Assembly: GCF_947497275.1 (NCBI RefSeq)
Contig: NZ_CANMFS010000003.1
Span: forward strand, 124,001-188,000
Source: an uncultured Sulfitobacter sp.
Lineage (GTDB): Bacteria; Pseudomonadota; Alphaproteobacteria; Rhodobacterales; Rhodobacteraceae
Direction: 5' to 3'
DNA length: 64,000 nt
Translations under genes and position numbers: made by a program
Part shown: positions 39,505 to 49,427 of the stretch, piece by piece
Numbering within the stretch: position 1 is the first letter of the stretch
Layout of the letters: each line of letters starts with the position of its first letter
Notes under the pieces: model-generated
Told to the model about the DNA's origin: nothing
Database searches by the model: none
The model's input: only the letters and a program-made list of their open reading frames with translations

Positions 39505-41151
39505 ATGGCACGCTATATTTTCATCACCGGCGGTGTGGTCTCCTCGCTCGGCAAGGGTCTTGCGTCGGCGGCGTTGGGTGCGCTCTTGCAGGCCCGCGGT
39601 TTCAGCGTACGTTTGCGCAAGCTCGACCCCTATCTTAACGTCGATCCCGGCACGATGAGCCCGTTCGAGCACGGTGAGGTCTTCGTCACCGACGACGGTG
39701 CGGAAACCGATCTTGATCTGGGGCATTATGAGCGGTTCACCGGCGTCCCTGCCCGCATGACCGACTCTGTCTCGTCGGGCCGCATCTATTCCACCGTCCT
39801 CGAAAAAGAGCGGCGCGGCGACTACCTTGGCAAGACGATCCAAGTGGTTCCGCATGTCACAAACGAGATCAAGGATTTTCTGCACATCGGCGAAGACGAG
39901 GTCGATTTCATGCTGTGCGAGATCGGCGGCACGGTCGGCGATATCGAAGGGCTGCCGTTCTTCGAGGCGATCCGCCAGTTTTCCCACGACAAACCACGCG
40001 GCCAATGCATTTTCATGCATCTGACGCTGCTGCCCTACCTTGCCGCGTCCGGCGAGTTGAAAACCAAGCCGACCCAACACTCCGTCAAGGAGTTGCAGAG
40101 CATCGGCATCGCCCCCGATATTCTTGTCTGCCGCTCAGAGCATCCGATACCGGAGAAGGAGCGCGAGAAAATCGCGTTGTTCTGTAACGTCCGCAAGGAA
40201 TCAGTCGTCGCGGCCTATGACCTAAAGTCAATCTACGAGGCGCCGCTTGCCTATCACGCGCAGGGCCTTGACCAGGCGGTTCTGGACGCCTTCAATATCT
40301 CGCCCGCCCCGCGCCCCGACCTGTCGGTCTGGCACGACGTTTATGACCGCATCCACAACCCCGAAGGCGAAGTGCGGGTGGCGATCGTGGGCAAGTACAC
40401 GCAGCTTGAGGATGCGTATAAATCCATTGCAGAGGCACTCACCCATGGCGGTATGGCCAACCGGGTCAAGGTGCGGATCGATTGGGTGGATGCCGAAGTC
40501 TTCGACACTTCCGAAGAGGTCGCGCAGCACCTCGAAGGGTTTCACGCCATTCTCGTGCCCGGCGGTTTTGGCGAACGCGGGACCGAAGGCAAGATAAAGG
40601 CCGCGCAATATGCGCGCGAGCACAAGGTGCCCTATCTGGGGATTTGCCTGGGCATGCAGATGGCGGTGATCGAGGCGGCGCGCAATGTGGCCGGGTTCAG
40701 CACTGCAGGGTCTGAGGAATTCGACCATGAGGCCGGGAAAAAGCGGTTCGAGCCGGTGGTGTATCACCTCAAGGAATGGATTCAAGGCAATCACAAGGTC
40801 GAGCGCAAGGTGGGTGACGACAAGGGCGGCACAATGCGATTGGGCGCATATGACGCCACGCTCCGCGAAGGATCGCGGGTGGCGGAAATCTATGGCGCGA
40901 CCGCGATAGACGAGCGTCACCGCCACCGCTACGAGGTCGATCTCGCCTATCGGGACAAACTCGAAGAAGCAGGCTTGTGCTTTTCGGGGATGTCGCCGGA
41001 CGGCAAGCTGCCGGAGATCGTGGAATGGTCGGACCATCCGTGGTTCATCGGTGTCCAGTTTCATCCCGAACTGAAATCCAAGCCGTTCCAGCCGCATCCG
41101 TTGTTCCGCGATTTCGTGCGCGCCGCAAAAGACGTGTCGCGGCTGGTATGA
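39505..41151 (+). CDS. pyrG: CTP synthase
   Basis: [78 protein letters not shown]; GATase domain GICLGMQ. Confidence 0.98.
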   Translation: MARYIFITGGVVSSLGKGLASAALGALLQARGFSVRLRKLDPYLNVDPGTMSPFEHGEVFVTDDGAETDLDLGHYERFTGVPARMTDSVSSGRIYSTVLEKERRGDYLGKTIQVVPHVTNEIKDFLHIGEDEVDFMLCEIGGTVGDIEGLPFFEAIRQFSHDKPRGQCIFMHLTLLPYLAASGELKTKPTQHSVKELQSIGIAPDILVCRSEHPIPEKEREKIALFCNVRKESVVAAYDLKSIYEAPLAYHAQGLDQAVLDAFNISPAPRPDLSVWHDVYDRIHNPEGEVRVAIVGKYTQLEDAYKSIAEALTHGGMANRVKVRIDWVDAEVFDTSEEVAQHLEGFHAILVPGGFGERGTEGKIKAAQYAREHKVPYLGICLGMQMAVIEAARNVAGFSTAGSEEFDHEAGKKRFEPVVYHLKEWIQGNHKVERKVGDDKGGTMRLGAYDATLREGSRVAEIYGATAIDERHRHRYEVDLAYRDKLEEAGLCFSGMSPDGKLPEIVEWSDHPWFIGVQFHPELKSKPFQPHPLFRDFVRAAKDVSRLV

Positions 41152-41191
41152 GGATACCGGACCACAGCATCGGCTGCCGGACGCCGAACCG

Positions 41192-41971
41192 GTGCTGAGC
41201 TACCAGCATATTTACCACGCCGGAAACATGGCCGACGTGCACAAGCACAGCCTGCTGGCGTGGACGCTCGACTATCTGACCCGCAAGGAAAAACCGCTTA
41301 GCTATATCGAGACCCACGCCGGACGCGCCCTGTATGACTTGGGCCGTGACGAGGCGTTAAAAACCGGCGAGGCGGCGGCGGGTATCATGCTGGCGCGCGA
41401 CTGGTTCGGATCGGACCATCCCTATGCCCGCACGCTGGAGCGCACCAGAGCCGAGCACGGTTCACACGCCTATCCCGGCTCTCCGCTGATCGCGGCGCAT
41501 CTATTGCGCGACACCGACCGCCTTCATCTGGCCGAACTACATCCCGCCGAACATGCGGCACTGGATCTGGCGATGTCACCCTACCCCGTTACCTGCCATC
41601 TGCGTGACGGGTTCGAGACCGCCTTTGCGCTGTGCCCGCCGACCCCGCGGCGCGGTCTGATGCTGATCGATCCCAGCTACGAGATCAAAACGGATTATGC
41701 CGACATCCCGCGCCATATCGCCAAACTGCACCGCGCGTGGAACGTAGGCATCATCATGCTGTGGTACCCTATTCTGACCTCGCGCGTGCATTTGCCGATG
41801 ATCCAGCAGCTGATGGGCCGGCATCCGCAGGCGCTGCGCCACGAAGTGCGCTTCCCGCCGGCGCGGATCGGACACGGTATGGTAGGCTCCGGTCTGTTCA
41901 TGTTAAACCCGCCCTACGGGCTGGCCGAAGAGGCGGCGTTGCGCGCCGCAGATTTCGCCACACTGGCCTGA
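41192..41971 (+). CDS. rlmJ: 23S rRNA (adenine(2030)-N6)-methyltransferase
   Basis: MLSYQHIYHAGNMADVHKHSLLAWTLDYLTRKEKPLSYIETHAGRALYDL; LIDPSYEIKTDY; start codon is GTG. Confidence 0.93.
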   Translation: MLSYQHIYHAGNMADVHKHSLLAWTLDYLTRKEKPLSYIETHAGRALYDLGRDEALKTGEAAAGIMLARDWFGSDHPYARTLERTRAEHGSHAYPGSPLIAAHLLRDTDRLHLAELHPAEHAALDLAMSPYPVTCHLRDGFETAFALCPPTPRRGLMLIDPSYEIKTDYADIPRHIAKLHRAWNVGIIMLWYPILTSRVHLPMIQQLMGRHPQALRHEVRFPPARIGHGMVGSGLFMLNPPYGLAEEAALRAADFATLA

Positions 41972-42008
41972 CCGGAAACGACAACACGACAAGGGAGCAT
42001 GCACAGAG

Positions 42009-42305
42009 ATGCCGAAAAAAGGATACTGGATCGGAAACCTCGACGTGCGCGACACAGCCGCTTATGAGAAGTACCGTGCAGCGAACGCCAAGCCGTTTGC
42101 GCAATACGGCGCGCGGTTTCTCGTGCGGGGCGGCACACAGCAAATCCGCGAAGGGGTCGCAAACCCCCGTACCGTCGTGATCGAATTCCCCAGCTACGCC
42201 GATGCCGTCGCCTGCTATCAAAGCCCCGGCTATCAGGCCGCCAAGGACATCCGCATGACAGTTTCCGACGGCACATTGATAATTGTCGAAGGATACGACA
42301 GCTAA
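42009..42305 (+). CDS. DUF1330 domain-containing protein
   Basis: MPKKGYWIGNLDVRDTAAYEKYRAANAKPFAQYGARFLVRGG...TVVIEFPSYADAVACYQSPGYQ. Confidence 0.9.
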   Translation: MPKKGYWIGNLDVRDTAAYEKYRAANAKPFAQYGARFLVRGGTQQIREGVANPRTVVIEFPSYADAVACYQSPGYQAAKDIRMTVSDGTLIIVEGYDS

Positions 42306-42324
42306 ACCGTGGTATGATGTCGTC

Positions 42325-42975
42325 ATGAGGGTTCTGGCGATGCTCGTAATGTGTGTTCAGCCGATCGCGGCGCTGGCTTGCGGCGCGCGCGTTTGCATCG
42401 TGGATCCCGAAACACTGTCCCTCCCTCGACAGATCACATTCGACACTGCTCCCAGTGGTCAGGGACCCGGATATCTTTTCGACGACCTGCTTATCCTCGA
42501 TGGCGCTGGTTTCGGAGAGCGGTTCGCGGGGCAAACTCTGAATGGCTCCGACACGCATGACGGGATTACAGGTGCGGCGCTCAGGCCGCTGACCCTGCTT
42601 GCAGGTGCCGCCGGGCAAAACCTTTCGGTGGTCGCGTTCATGGGGATCTCGGTTCTCAACGGCTACGGGCCACGCGGATATCCGCACCGTGATGGTCAGG
42701 GCGAAGGGGCCATCGCCATCCTGTTCGACGACGATCAATCGGAAATCTCCATCCATTTTCGCGGCGGCGAAAGCGGCAGCGCCGATGCGCTGTTTCTGGA
42801 CCGCAGCGGAGGCGTTCTGGCACGGGTACCGATCACGCCGCTGGGTGAAACCGTCGTCGGATTTGCCCGCGCCGGTACGGTGCAGGACATCGCGGGCATA
42901 GTACTCACAAACACCGACCCTCAAGGGCTCGCCATAGATACAATTAGGTTTGGCAAATCGATCGGGTTGGGATAA
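42325..42975 (+). CDS. Hypothetical secreted protein
   Basis: Signal peptide MRVLAMLVMCVQPIAALACG; remainder beta-rich, no recognised family. Confidence 0.7.
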   Translation: MRVLAMLVMCVQPIAALACGARVCIVDPETLSLPRQITFDTAPSGQGPGYLFDDLLILDGAGFGERFAGQTLNGSDTHDGITGAALRPLTLLAGAAGQNLSVVAFMGISVLNGYGPRGYPHRDGQGEGAIAILFDDDQSEISIHFRGGESGSADALFLDRSGGVLARVPITPLGETVVGFARAGTVQDIAGIVLTNTDPQGLAIDTIRFGKSIGLG

Positions 42976-42984
42976 CCCTCCGCA

Positions 42985-43422
42985 ATGCTTGAACGTCTTT
43001 TTCCGCGCCGCGCGCCCACGCCCAAACCGCTCCCACAGCCCAATGCGCAACTCGCGCTTGGCGCGCTGTTGGTTCGGGTGGCGCTGGCAAACAAAAACTA
43101 TGTCGTGTCCGAAGTGGCCAAGATCGATCAGATCCTGGCCGCCACGTTCACGCTCAAGCCGCTCGATGCGGCGAAATTGCGCGCCCAATGCGAAGCGTTG
43201 GAACGTCACGCCCCCGGAACGCCGGAGTTCGCGCGCATCCTGCGCGAGGAGGTCAGCTATGAAGACCGTCAGGCGCTGGGGGAAGCCATGTGGGCCGTTG
43301 CAATGGCCGATGGAGGGCGCGATGACGACGAGGAAATACAACTTATGGCGATCGAAACGGCCCTGGGGCTGACCGCCAGCGATATGGCCGCCGCGCGCGA
43401 AAAAGCGATTACCCCTTTGTAA
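42985..43422 (+). CDS. TerB-like (COG4103) family protein
   Basis: LALGALLVRVALANKNYVVSEVAKIDQIL...SYEDRQALGEAMWAVAMADGGRDDDEEIQLM. Confidence 0.83.
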   Translation: MLERLFPRRAPTPKPLPQPNAQLALGALLVRVALANKNYVVSEVAKIDQILAATFTLKPLDAAKLRAQCEALERHAPGTPEFARILREEVSYEDRQALGEAMWAVAMADGGRDDDEEIQLMAIETALGLTASDMAAAREKAITPL

Positions 43423-43451
43423 TCGTCGCGCTACCGCCTAGATACATCCCC

Positions 43452-43886
43452 ATGTTTGGTGAACTTCTTAAAAAGCTGACAGAATCAGCGCCCGCCCCGC
43501 TTCCCGACGCGGATGCCCGCCTTGCCCTGACAGCACTGTTGGTCCGTGCCGCCCGGTCGGACAATGATTACAGCGTATCGGAACGTGCGCGCATTCTGGC
43601 CATCGTCGCACGGCGCTATCGGCTGGATGCGGACGGCAGCGAAGCCTTGGTGCAGGATGCGGAAACGCTTGAATCCCAGGCGCCGGACACCGTGCGGTTC
43701 ACCCGCTCCATCAAGGATGCCGTGCCCTACGAGGACCGGCTCGGCGTGATCGAGGCACTCTGGAAGGTCGTCTTGGCCGACGGCACCCGCGCCAGCGAGG
43801 AGGACGCCTTGCTGCGTCTTGTCGCCAATTTGCTAGGCGTATCCGATATGGACAATGCGCAGGCACGCCGGCGCGTTGAGGATTGA
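43452..43886 (+). CDS. TerB-like (COG4103) family protein, tandem paralog
   Basis: LALTALLVRAARSDNDYSVSERARILAIV...PYEDRLGVIEALWKVVLADGTRASEEDALL. Confidence 0.83.
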   Translation: MFGELLKKLTESAPAPLPDADARLALTALLVRAARSDNDYSVSERARILAIVARRYRLDADGSEALVQDAETLESQAPDTVRFTRSIKDAVPYEDRLGVIEALWKVVLADGTRASEEDALLRLVANLLGVSDMDNAQARRRVED

Positions 43887-43993
43887 GTGCGGGTTGACCT
43901 AGGGTGATCTAACCGCGAGAATCGCGAAACTACATTGCATGCAGGGGTGTTTTCCCGTTTTATACCTCCTTGTAATTATGAGGCGTGTAGTTT

Positions 43994-44770
43994 GTGACAA
44001 CCCCTGCCCCGGTCATCGAGATCCGCGACCTGCACAAGGCCTATGGCGCGCTGGAGGTTCTCAAGGGTGTGAGCATCGCGGCACCCAAAGGGCATGTGGT
44101 ATCGCTGATCGGCTCGTCGGGGTCTGGCAAGTCGACCCTCCTGCGGTGCTGCAATCTGCTTGAAGACAGCCAGCAAGGCGATGTCCTTTTCAAGGGAGAG
44201 CCCGTCGCTTGGCGCGGCAGCGGTCACAACCGCCGACCGGCGGATGCCAAACAAGTGCTGCGGATCCGAACAAATCTCAGCATGGTGTTCCAGCAGTTCA
44301 ACCTGTGGGCGCATATGACGATCTTGCAGAATGTCATGGAGGCCCCTGTAACGGTCTTGGGGCGCGAGCGCGCGGATGTGGAGAAAGCTGCACGTGGCTA
44401 CCTCGACAAGGTGGGCATCGGCGATAAATCCGATGCGTATCCCGCGCAGCTTTCAGGTGGGCAACAGCAACGCGCCGCGATCGCGCGTGCCCTGTGCATG
44501 GAACCCGAGGCGCTTCTGTTCGACGAGCCGACCTCCGCGCTTGATCCCGAGCTGGAGCAGGAAGTCGTCAAGGTGATCAAGGATCTGGCCGCCGAAGGGC
44601 GCACGATGATGATCGTGACCCATGATATGAAACTGGCCGCGGATGTATCGGACACTGTCGTGTTCCTGCATCAGGGGCTGATCGAAGAGCAGGGTGCGCC
44701 TGACACGTTGTTTGCCGCACCCAAATCAGAGCGTCTGCGCGGGTTCCTTTCGGCAACCCACGCCGCATAA
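43994..44770 (+). CDS. Polar amino acid/amine ABC transporter ATP-binding protein
   Basis: Walker A GSSGSGKSTLLRC, signature LSGGQQQRAAIARAL, Walker B LLFDEPTSALDPEL; start GTG. Confidence 0.93.
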   Translation: MTTPAPVIEIRDLHKAYGALEVLKGVSIAAPKGHVVSLIGSSGSGKSTLLRCCNLLEDSQQGDVLFKGEPVAWRGSGHNRRPADAKQVLRIRTNLSMVFQQFNLWAHMTILQNVMEAPVTVLGRERADVEKAARGYLDKVGIGDKSDAYPAQLSGGQQQRAAIARALCMEPEALLFDEPTSALDPELEQEVVKVIKDLAAEGRTMMIVTHDMKLAADVSDTVVFLHQGLIEEQGAPDTLFAAPKSERLRGFLSATHAA

Positions 44771-44800
44771 AACCATAATGGTAACGATGGAGACACCGAC

Positions 44801-45538
44801 ATGAAAAAAGTTCTTTTGGCAACGGCAACCCTTGCCCTGTCCGCAGGCATTGCTTTTGCAGACAGCCATGCGCAGACGATCCGCATGGGGACCGAGGGCG
44901 CCTACCCTCCCTATAACTTTCTCAACGATTCGGGCGAAGTGGACGGCTTCGAGCGTGAAGTGGGCGATGAGCTGTGCAAACGCGCCGAGTTGACCTGCGA
45001 GTGGGTCACAAACGATTGGGACAGCATTATTCCCAACCTCACGTCCGGAAACTACGACACGATCATCGCGGGTATGTCGATCACCGACGAGCGTGAAGAG
45101 GTCATCGACTTCACACAGAACTATTTCCCGCCCGCTTCTTCGGCCTATGCAGCAGCGTCTGATACCGCCGATCTGACCGGCGGCGTCATCGCGGCCCAGG
45201 CCAGCACCATTCAGGCCGGTCACGTTGCCGAAAGCGGCGCCACGCTGCTTGAATTCGCGACCTACGATGAAACCGTCGCCGCCGTACGCAACGGTGAGGC
45301 CGATGCGGTCTTTGCGGATAAAGACGCATTGGTACCGACTGTCGAGGAGTCGGGCGGCGAGCTGATGTTCGTCGGAGAAGACGTACAGCTTGGCGGCGGG
45401 ATCGGTCTTGGCGTGCGCGAGAGCGACAGCGAGCTGAAGGCGAAGTTCGACGCGGCGATCACTTCCATGAAGGAAGACGGAACGCTGAACACCGCAATCA
45501 AGAAGTGGTTCGGCGATGACGCCGTAGTATTCGAATAA
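44801..45538 (+). CDS. ABC transporter substrate-binding protein, family 3 (Lys/Arg/Orn-like)
   Basis: Signal peptide; RMGTEGAYPPYNFLNDSGEVDGFEREVGDELCKRAELTCEWVTNDWDSIIPNLTSGNYDTIIAGMSIT. Confidence 0.93.
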   Translation: MKKVLLATATLALSAGIAFADSHAQTIRMGTEGAYPPYNFLNDSGEVDGFEREVGDELCKRAELTCEWVTNDWDSIIPNLTSGNYDTIIAGMSITDEREEVIDFTQNYFPPASSAYAAASDTADLTGGVIAAQASTIQAGHVAESGATLLEFATYDETVAAVRNGEADAVFADKDALVPTVEESGGELMFVGEDVQLGGGIGLGVRESDSELKAKFDAAITSMKEDGTLNTAIKKWFGDDAVVFE

Positions 45539-45549
45539 AGACACGCGAC

Positions 45550-45575
45550 AGGGCGCGCCTTCAATGCGCGCCCTG
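45550..45575 (+). terminator. Intercistronic hairpin between substrate-binding protein and permease genes (possible attenuator/3'-stabiliser)
   Basis: AGGGCGCGCCTTCAATGCGCGCCCT; no strong T-tract. Confidence 0.5.
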
Positions 45576-45621
45576 ACGGATTTCGGCACTCCTCGACCTA
45601 TTAGCCACGTCAGGCACCCCA

Positions 45622-46503
45622 ATTTTTAGTTATTGCACCGACCCCAGCCAAATCGAGGGCCTTGCGTGGCTCAGCTGCTACCTGACCACGGGCAAGCACA
45701 TGGCGCTCTATTGGTCGGTGCTAACGGTACTGGGCCTGCTGGCAATCACCGGCCCTGCGGCGCTCGCGTTCGGATTCGGAGGCGCCTCCGCCGCGCGGTC
45801 GCGCATCGCGCCGCTGCGCTGGCTCGGCAAAACCTATATTGCTCTGGTCCGCGGTGTGCCGGATATCGTGTTTTTCCTGTTTTTCGTGATCGCTCTGGAT
45901 CAGGGTATCGAATACCTGCGCCATAAACTTCTGTGTCCTGAATGGGACCAACCGATCCGCCAAGGCAATGATTTCATCGTCTGTCAGGCGGCCAAGATGC
46001 CGCTCGGGACTTCACCCCAATGGGTGCATGAAACCTATGGTTTCGCGCTTGCGGTCCTGACGTTTGCAATCGTGTTCGGCGCATTCGCCGCCAATGTCCT
46101 GTTCGGTGCCATGCGCGCCGTACCGCGTGCCCAACTGGAAACGGCCGAGGCGTACGGGATGACCCACCGCCAGATATTCCGCCGCGTGCTGGTCCCGCAG
46201 ATGTGGGTTTACGCCCTGCCGGGCCTGGGGAATCTCTGGATGGTTCTGATCAAGGCGACACCGCTCCTGTTCCTGTTGGGAGTCGAGGATATCGTTTATT
46301 GGGCGCGTGAACTGGGCGGTTCGAAAACCCCGCGGTTCACCGACTACCCCCATCCTGACTGGCGCCTGTGGTATTTCCTCGCTCTATTGGTGTTCTATCT
46401 TATTTTCACACGCATTTCCGAAATGGTCATCGCACGACTGATGCACAAGCTGACCCTGGGCCAGGCAACAACCGGCGGCGAAGCGCAAAGGAAAGCGACG
46501 TGA
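45622..46503 (+). CDS. Amino acid ABC transporter permease (start uncertain: ATT 45622 or ATG 45700)
   Basis: Frame open upstream of the track Met: IFSYCTDPSQIEGLAWLSCYLTTGKHMALYWSVLTVLGLLAITG...; permease EAYGMTHRQIFRRVLVPQ motif. Confidence 0.85.
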   Translation: MFSYCTDPSQIEGLAWLSCYLTTGKHMALYWSVLTVLGLLAITGPAALAFGFGGASAARSRIAPLRWLGKTYIALVRGVPDIVFFLFFVIALDQGIEYLRHKLLCPEWDQPIRQGNDFIVCQAAKMPLGTSPQWVHETYGFALAVLTFAIVFGAFAANVLFGAMRAVPRAQLETAEAYGMTHRQIFRRVLVPQMWVYALPGLGNLWMVLIKATPLLFLLGVEDIVYWARELGGSKTPRFTDYPHPDWRLWYFLALLVFYLIFTRISEMVIARLMHKLTLGQATTGGEAQRKAT

Positions 46504-47306
46504 GCTGCATCCGGACGATCCAGGATTATGCCCTGCGCTCGGTCGGCATCGGTGAACGGCTGCTGCCGCGCGAGGATTTCACCCTGTGCGAGCAGTTCAC
46601 ATTGATCGGTTCGGGGATGATCTGGAACATCTATTTCGGTACCGTCGCGCTGATCCTCGGATTTTTCTTTGCCACCGTCCTCGCCCTGGGCAAGGCAAGC
46701 CCCCGCGCGCTGCTGCGCAAGCCGTCGGAATGGTTCATCTTTATCTTTCGCGGATCGCCGCTGTTCATCCAGTTCTTTTTCGGCTACTTCGCATTCCTCA
46801 GCCTCAAATCCAGTTTTTCCTTCTTTGATCCGTTCACAGCCGCCTGGCTGGGCGCCGTCATCGTCCTGTTCTGCAATACCTCCGCCTACTCCGCGGAAAT
46901 TTTCTACGGCGCGTTGCAATCCATTCCCAAAGGCGACGTTGAAGCGGCAGATGCCTATGGATTGAGCGGTTGGAGCCGGTTTCGCCGTGTCATCTGGCCC
47001 ACCACGCTGCGTCTCGCGTGGCCGTCCTATACGAACGAAGCCATATTCCTGTTTCACGCAACGACACTGGTTTTCGTATCCAGTTTTCCAGCGTGGCAGC
47101 AACGCGGCGACGCGTTGTACTATGCCAGCTATTTCGCGGACAAGACGTTTAATCCCTTCATCCCCTACCCCATCCTCGCCGGTTACTTCATTCTGCTGAC
47201 GCTTGTGGTGATCAGCCTGTTTGGTCTGGCCAATCGCCGCTTGAACCGACATCTGCCAGCGGAAGGCAGACAAAAAATGCGCTTGCGTCCCAATCTGCTC
47301 CGGTAG
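46500..47306 (+). CDS. Amino acid ABC transporter permease, second subunit
   Basis: GTG start overlapping previous stop; EAADAYGLSGWSRFRRVIWPTTLRLAWPSYTNE. Confidence 0.88.
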   Translation: MSCIRTIQDYALRSVGIGERLLPREDFTLCEQFTLIGSGMIWNIYFGTVALILGFFFATVLALGKASPRALLRKPSEWFIFIFRGSPLFIQFFFGYFAFLSLKSSFSFFDPFTAAWLGAVIVLFCNTSAYSAEIFYGALQSIPKGDVEAADAYGLSGWSRFRRVIWPTTLRLAWPSYTNEAIFLFHATTLVFVSSFPAWQQRGDALYYASYFADKTFNPFIPYPILAGYFILLTLVVISLFGLANRRLNRHLPAEGRQKMRLRPNLLR

Positions 47307-47404
47307 TACAGATAATTTGATCAAATAACCTCGTGGCGCTGGCCACAGGTCGAACACGCGCCTTTGCGCTTTCTTCTCGTGCCAGCCCACCTTTCAGGTG
47401 ACCT

Positions 47405-48739
47405 ATGCACAACTGGCTACGCAAGAACCCTTCTGTCCGCACAATTCGCGTTGCCGCTGCCGATCTGAATGGTGTGCCGCGCGGCAAAAGGATCCCGACA
47501 CGTTTCGCCGACAAGGTGGTCAAGGACGGCACTCGCTTTCCGTTTTCCGTGTTGAACCTCGATATCTGGGGCGAAGACATCGACGACAGCCCGCTGGTTT
47601 TTGACAGCGGCGACCGCGACGGCGTTCTGAAACCGACCGAACGCGGCTTCATGCCGATGCCCTGGCTCGACGCGCCCACGGCGTTGCTGCCGATCTGGAT
47701 GTTCCATGAGGATGGCCGCCCCTACGGCGGCGATCCGCGCCACGCGCTGCGCGCCGTGCTGGACCGTTTCAGGGCGCGTGGGCTGACGCCCGTTTGCGCG
47801 GTCGAGATGGAGTTTTTCCTGATCGACGATTCAGGGCGCAAACTACAGGTGCCGCCTTCTCCGCTGTCGGGCAAGCGCCGCAAGGGGGCCGAAACGCTCA
47901 GTATTCGGGCGCTCGACCAGTTCGACCAGTTCTTTACCGATCTCTACGACGCCTGCGAGGAAATGGACATTCCCGCCGACACCGCCATTTCAGAGGCCGG
48001 GTTGGGACAGTTCGAGATCAACATGATGCATTGCGACGATGCGCTGCGCGCCGCCGACGATGCGTGGCTGTTCAAGATGCTGGTGCGCGGGCTGGCCCGG
48101 CGCCATGGCTTCGCCGCCAGTTTTATGGCCAAGCCCTACAAGGACTATCCCGGATCGGGATTGCACACGCATTTCTCTGTGCTGGATGAGAACGGCAAGA
48201 ATGTCTTTGACGACGGTGGCCCGGACGGGACGGATATCATGCGTCATGCGGTGGCAGGCTGTCTTGAGGCGATGCCGGGATCGGCGCTGTTGTTCGCTCC
48301 GCATGCCAACAGCTTTGACCGGATCGTTCCCGGCAGCCACGCCCCCACCGGGGTCAGTTGGGCCTACGAGAACCGTACCTCGGCGATCCGGATCCCGTCG
48401 GGCGATCACAAGGCACGGCGGATCGAGCACCGCGTGTCGGGCGGCGACGTGAACCCCTATCTGATGCTTGCCGCCGTTTTGGGTGCAGCGATCAACGGCA
48501 TTGAGGACGGTCGCGAGCCGCCCGCTCCGATCACTGGCAACGCCTACGCCGCCGATTTGCCCCAGATTCCGCACACATGGGTCACGGCGATCGACGCGTT
48601 CGAAACCGATCCCGCGATCGCGCGGATCTTCGCTCCCGAATTGATCCGCAATCTGGTACTGACGAAGCGCCAGGAACTGCACTACATGGAAGAGCTCAAC
48701 GCCGCCGAGCGGGTCGAGATCTATCTGGACACGGTGTGA
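47405..48739 (+). CDS. Glutamine synthetase family protein (gamma-glutamylamine synthetase-like)
   Basis: VEMEFFLID, GLGQFEINMMHCDDALRAADDAWLFKMLVRGLARRHGFAASFMAKPY, GLHTHFSVLDE. Confidence 0.92.
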   Translation: MHNWLRKNPSVRTIRVAAADLNGVPRGKRIPTRFADKVVKDGTRFPFSVLNLDIWGEDIDDSPLVFDSGDRDGVLKPTERGFMPMPWLDAPTALLPIWMFHEDGRPYGGDPRHALRAVLDRFRARGLTPVCAVEMEFFLIDDSGRKLQVPPSPLSGKRRKGAETLSIRALDQFDQFFTDLYDACEEMDIPADTAISEAGLGQFEINMMHCDDALRAADDAWLFKMLVRGLARRHGFAASFMAKPYKDYPGSGLHTHFSVLDENGKNVFDDGGPDGTDIMRHAVAGCLEAMPGSALLFAPHANSFDRIVPGSHAPTGVSWAYENRTSAIRIPSGDHKARRIEHRVSGGDVNPYLMLAAVLGAAINGIEDGREPPAPITGNAYAADLPQIPHTWVTAIDAFETDPAIARIFAPELIRNLVLTKRQELHYMEELNAAERVEIYLDTV

Positions 48740-48743
48740 ATTT

Positions 48744-49427
48744 ATGAAGATCGGCATACTGCAAACCGGCCATTCACCCGACGGCATGATCGAGACCCAA
48801 GGCGACTACGGCGAGATGTTTTGCCGCCTGTTGGGCGGACATGGGTTCGCGTTCGAGATTTTTTCGGTCGTCGATGGGTCCTTTCCCGCAGGGCCACAGG
48901 ACGCCGACGGGTGGCTCATCACTGGCTCCAAACACGGCGTGTACGAAGATCATCCCTGGATTGCTCCGCTCGAAGACCTGATCCGCGACATTCGCGACAG
49001 CGGCAAGCCGATGATCGGCATCTGCTTTGGCCACCAGATCATTGCGCAAGCTCTCGGAGGCAAGGTCGAGAAGTTCGCCGGCGGCTGGTCGGTAGGGCGC
49101 ACGGAATATACCTTCGATGGCATGCCGCTCGCGCTTAATGCGTGGCATCAGGACCAGGTCGTCGAATTGCCCGATACGGCGCGGGTCGTCGGGCACTCCG
49201 ATTTCTGCGCCCATGCGATGCTTGCCTACGGCGATACCATCTGGACCGCGCAACCACATCCCGAATTTCCTGCCAGCTTTATCGACGGGTTGATCCGGAC
49301 GCGCGGCAAAGGCGTGGTGCCGGACCGCCAACTCGAAGAAGCCACGGCGGGATTGGACCTTCCCGTCGACAACGACCGAACCGCAAATTACATGGCGCGG
49401 TTCTTCAGAAGCAAAGCGAGTACCTGA
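48744..49427 (+). CDS. Class I glutamine amidotransferase (GMP synthase-like)
   Basis: MIGICFGHQIIAQALGGKVEKFAGGWSVGRTEY; HPEFPASF. Confidence 0.9.
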   Translation: MKIGILQTGHSPDGMIETQGDYGEMFCRLLGGHGFAFEIFSVVDGSFPAGPQDADGWLITGSKHGVYEDHPWIAPLEDLIRDIRDSGKPMIGICFGHQIIAQALGGKVEKFAGGWSVGRTEYTFDGMPLALNAWHQDQVVELPDTARVVGHSDFCAHAMLAYGDTIWTAQPHPEFPASFIDGLIRTRGKGVVPDRQLEEATAGLDLPVDNDRTANYMARFFRSKAST

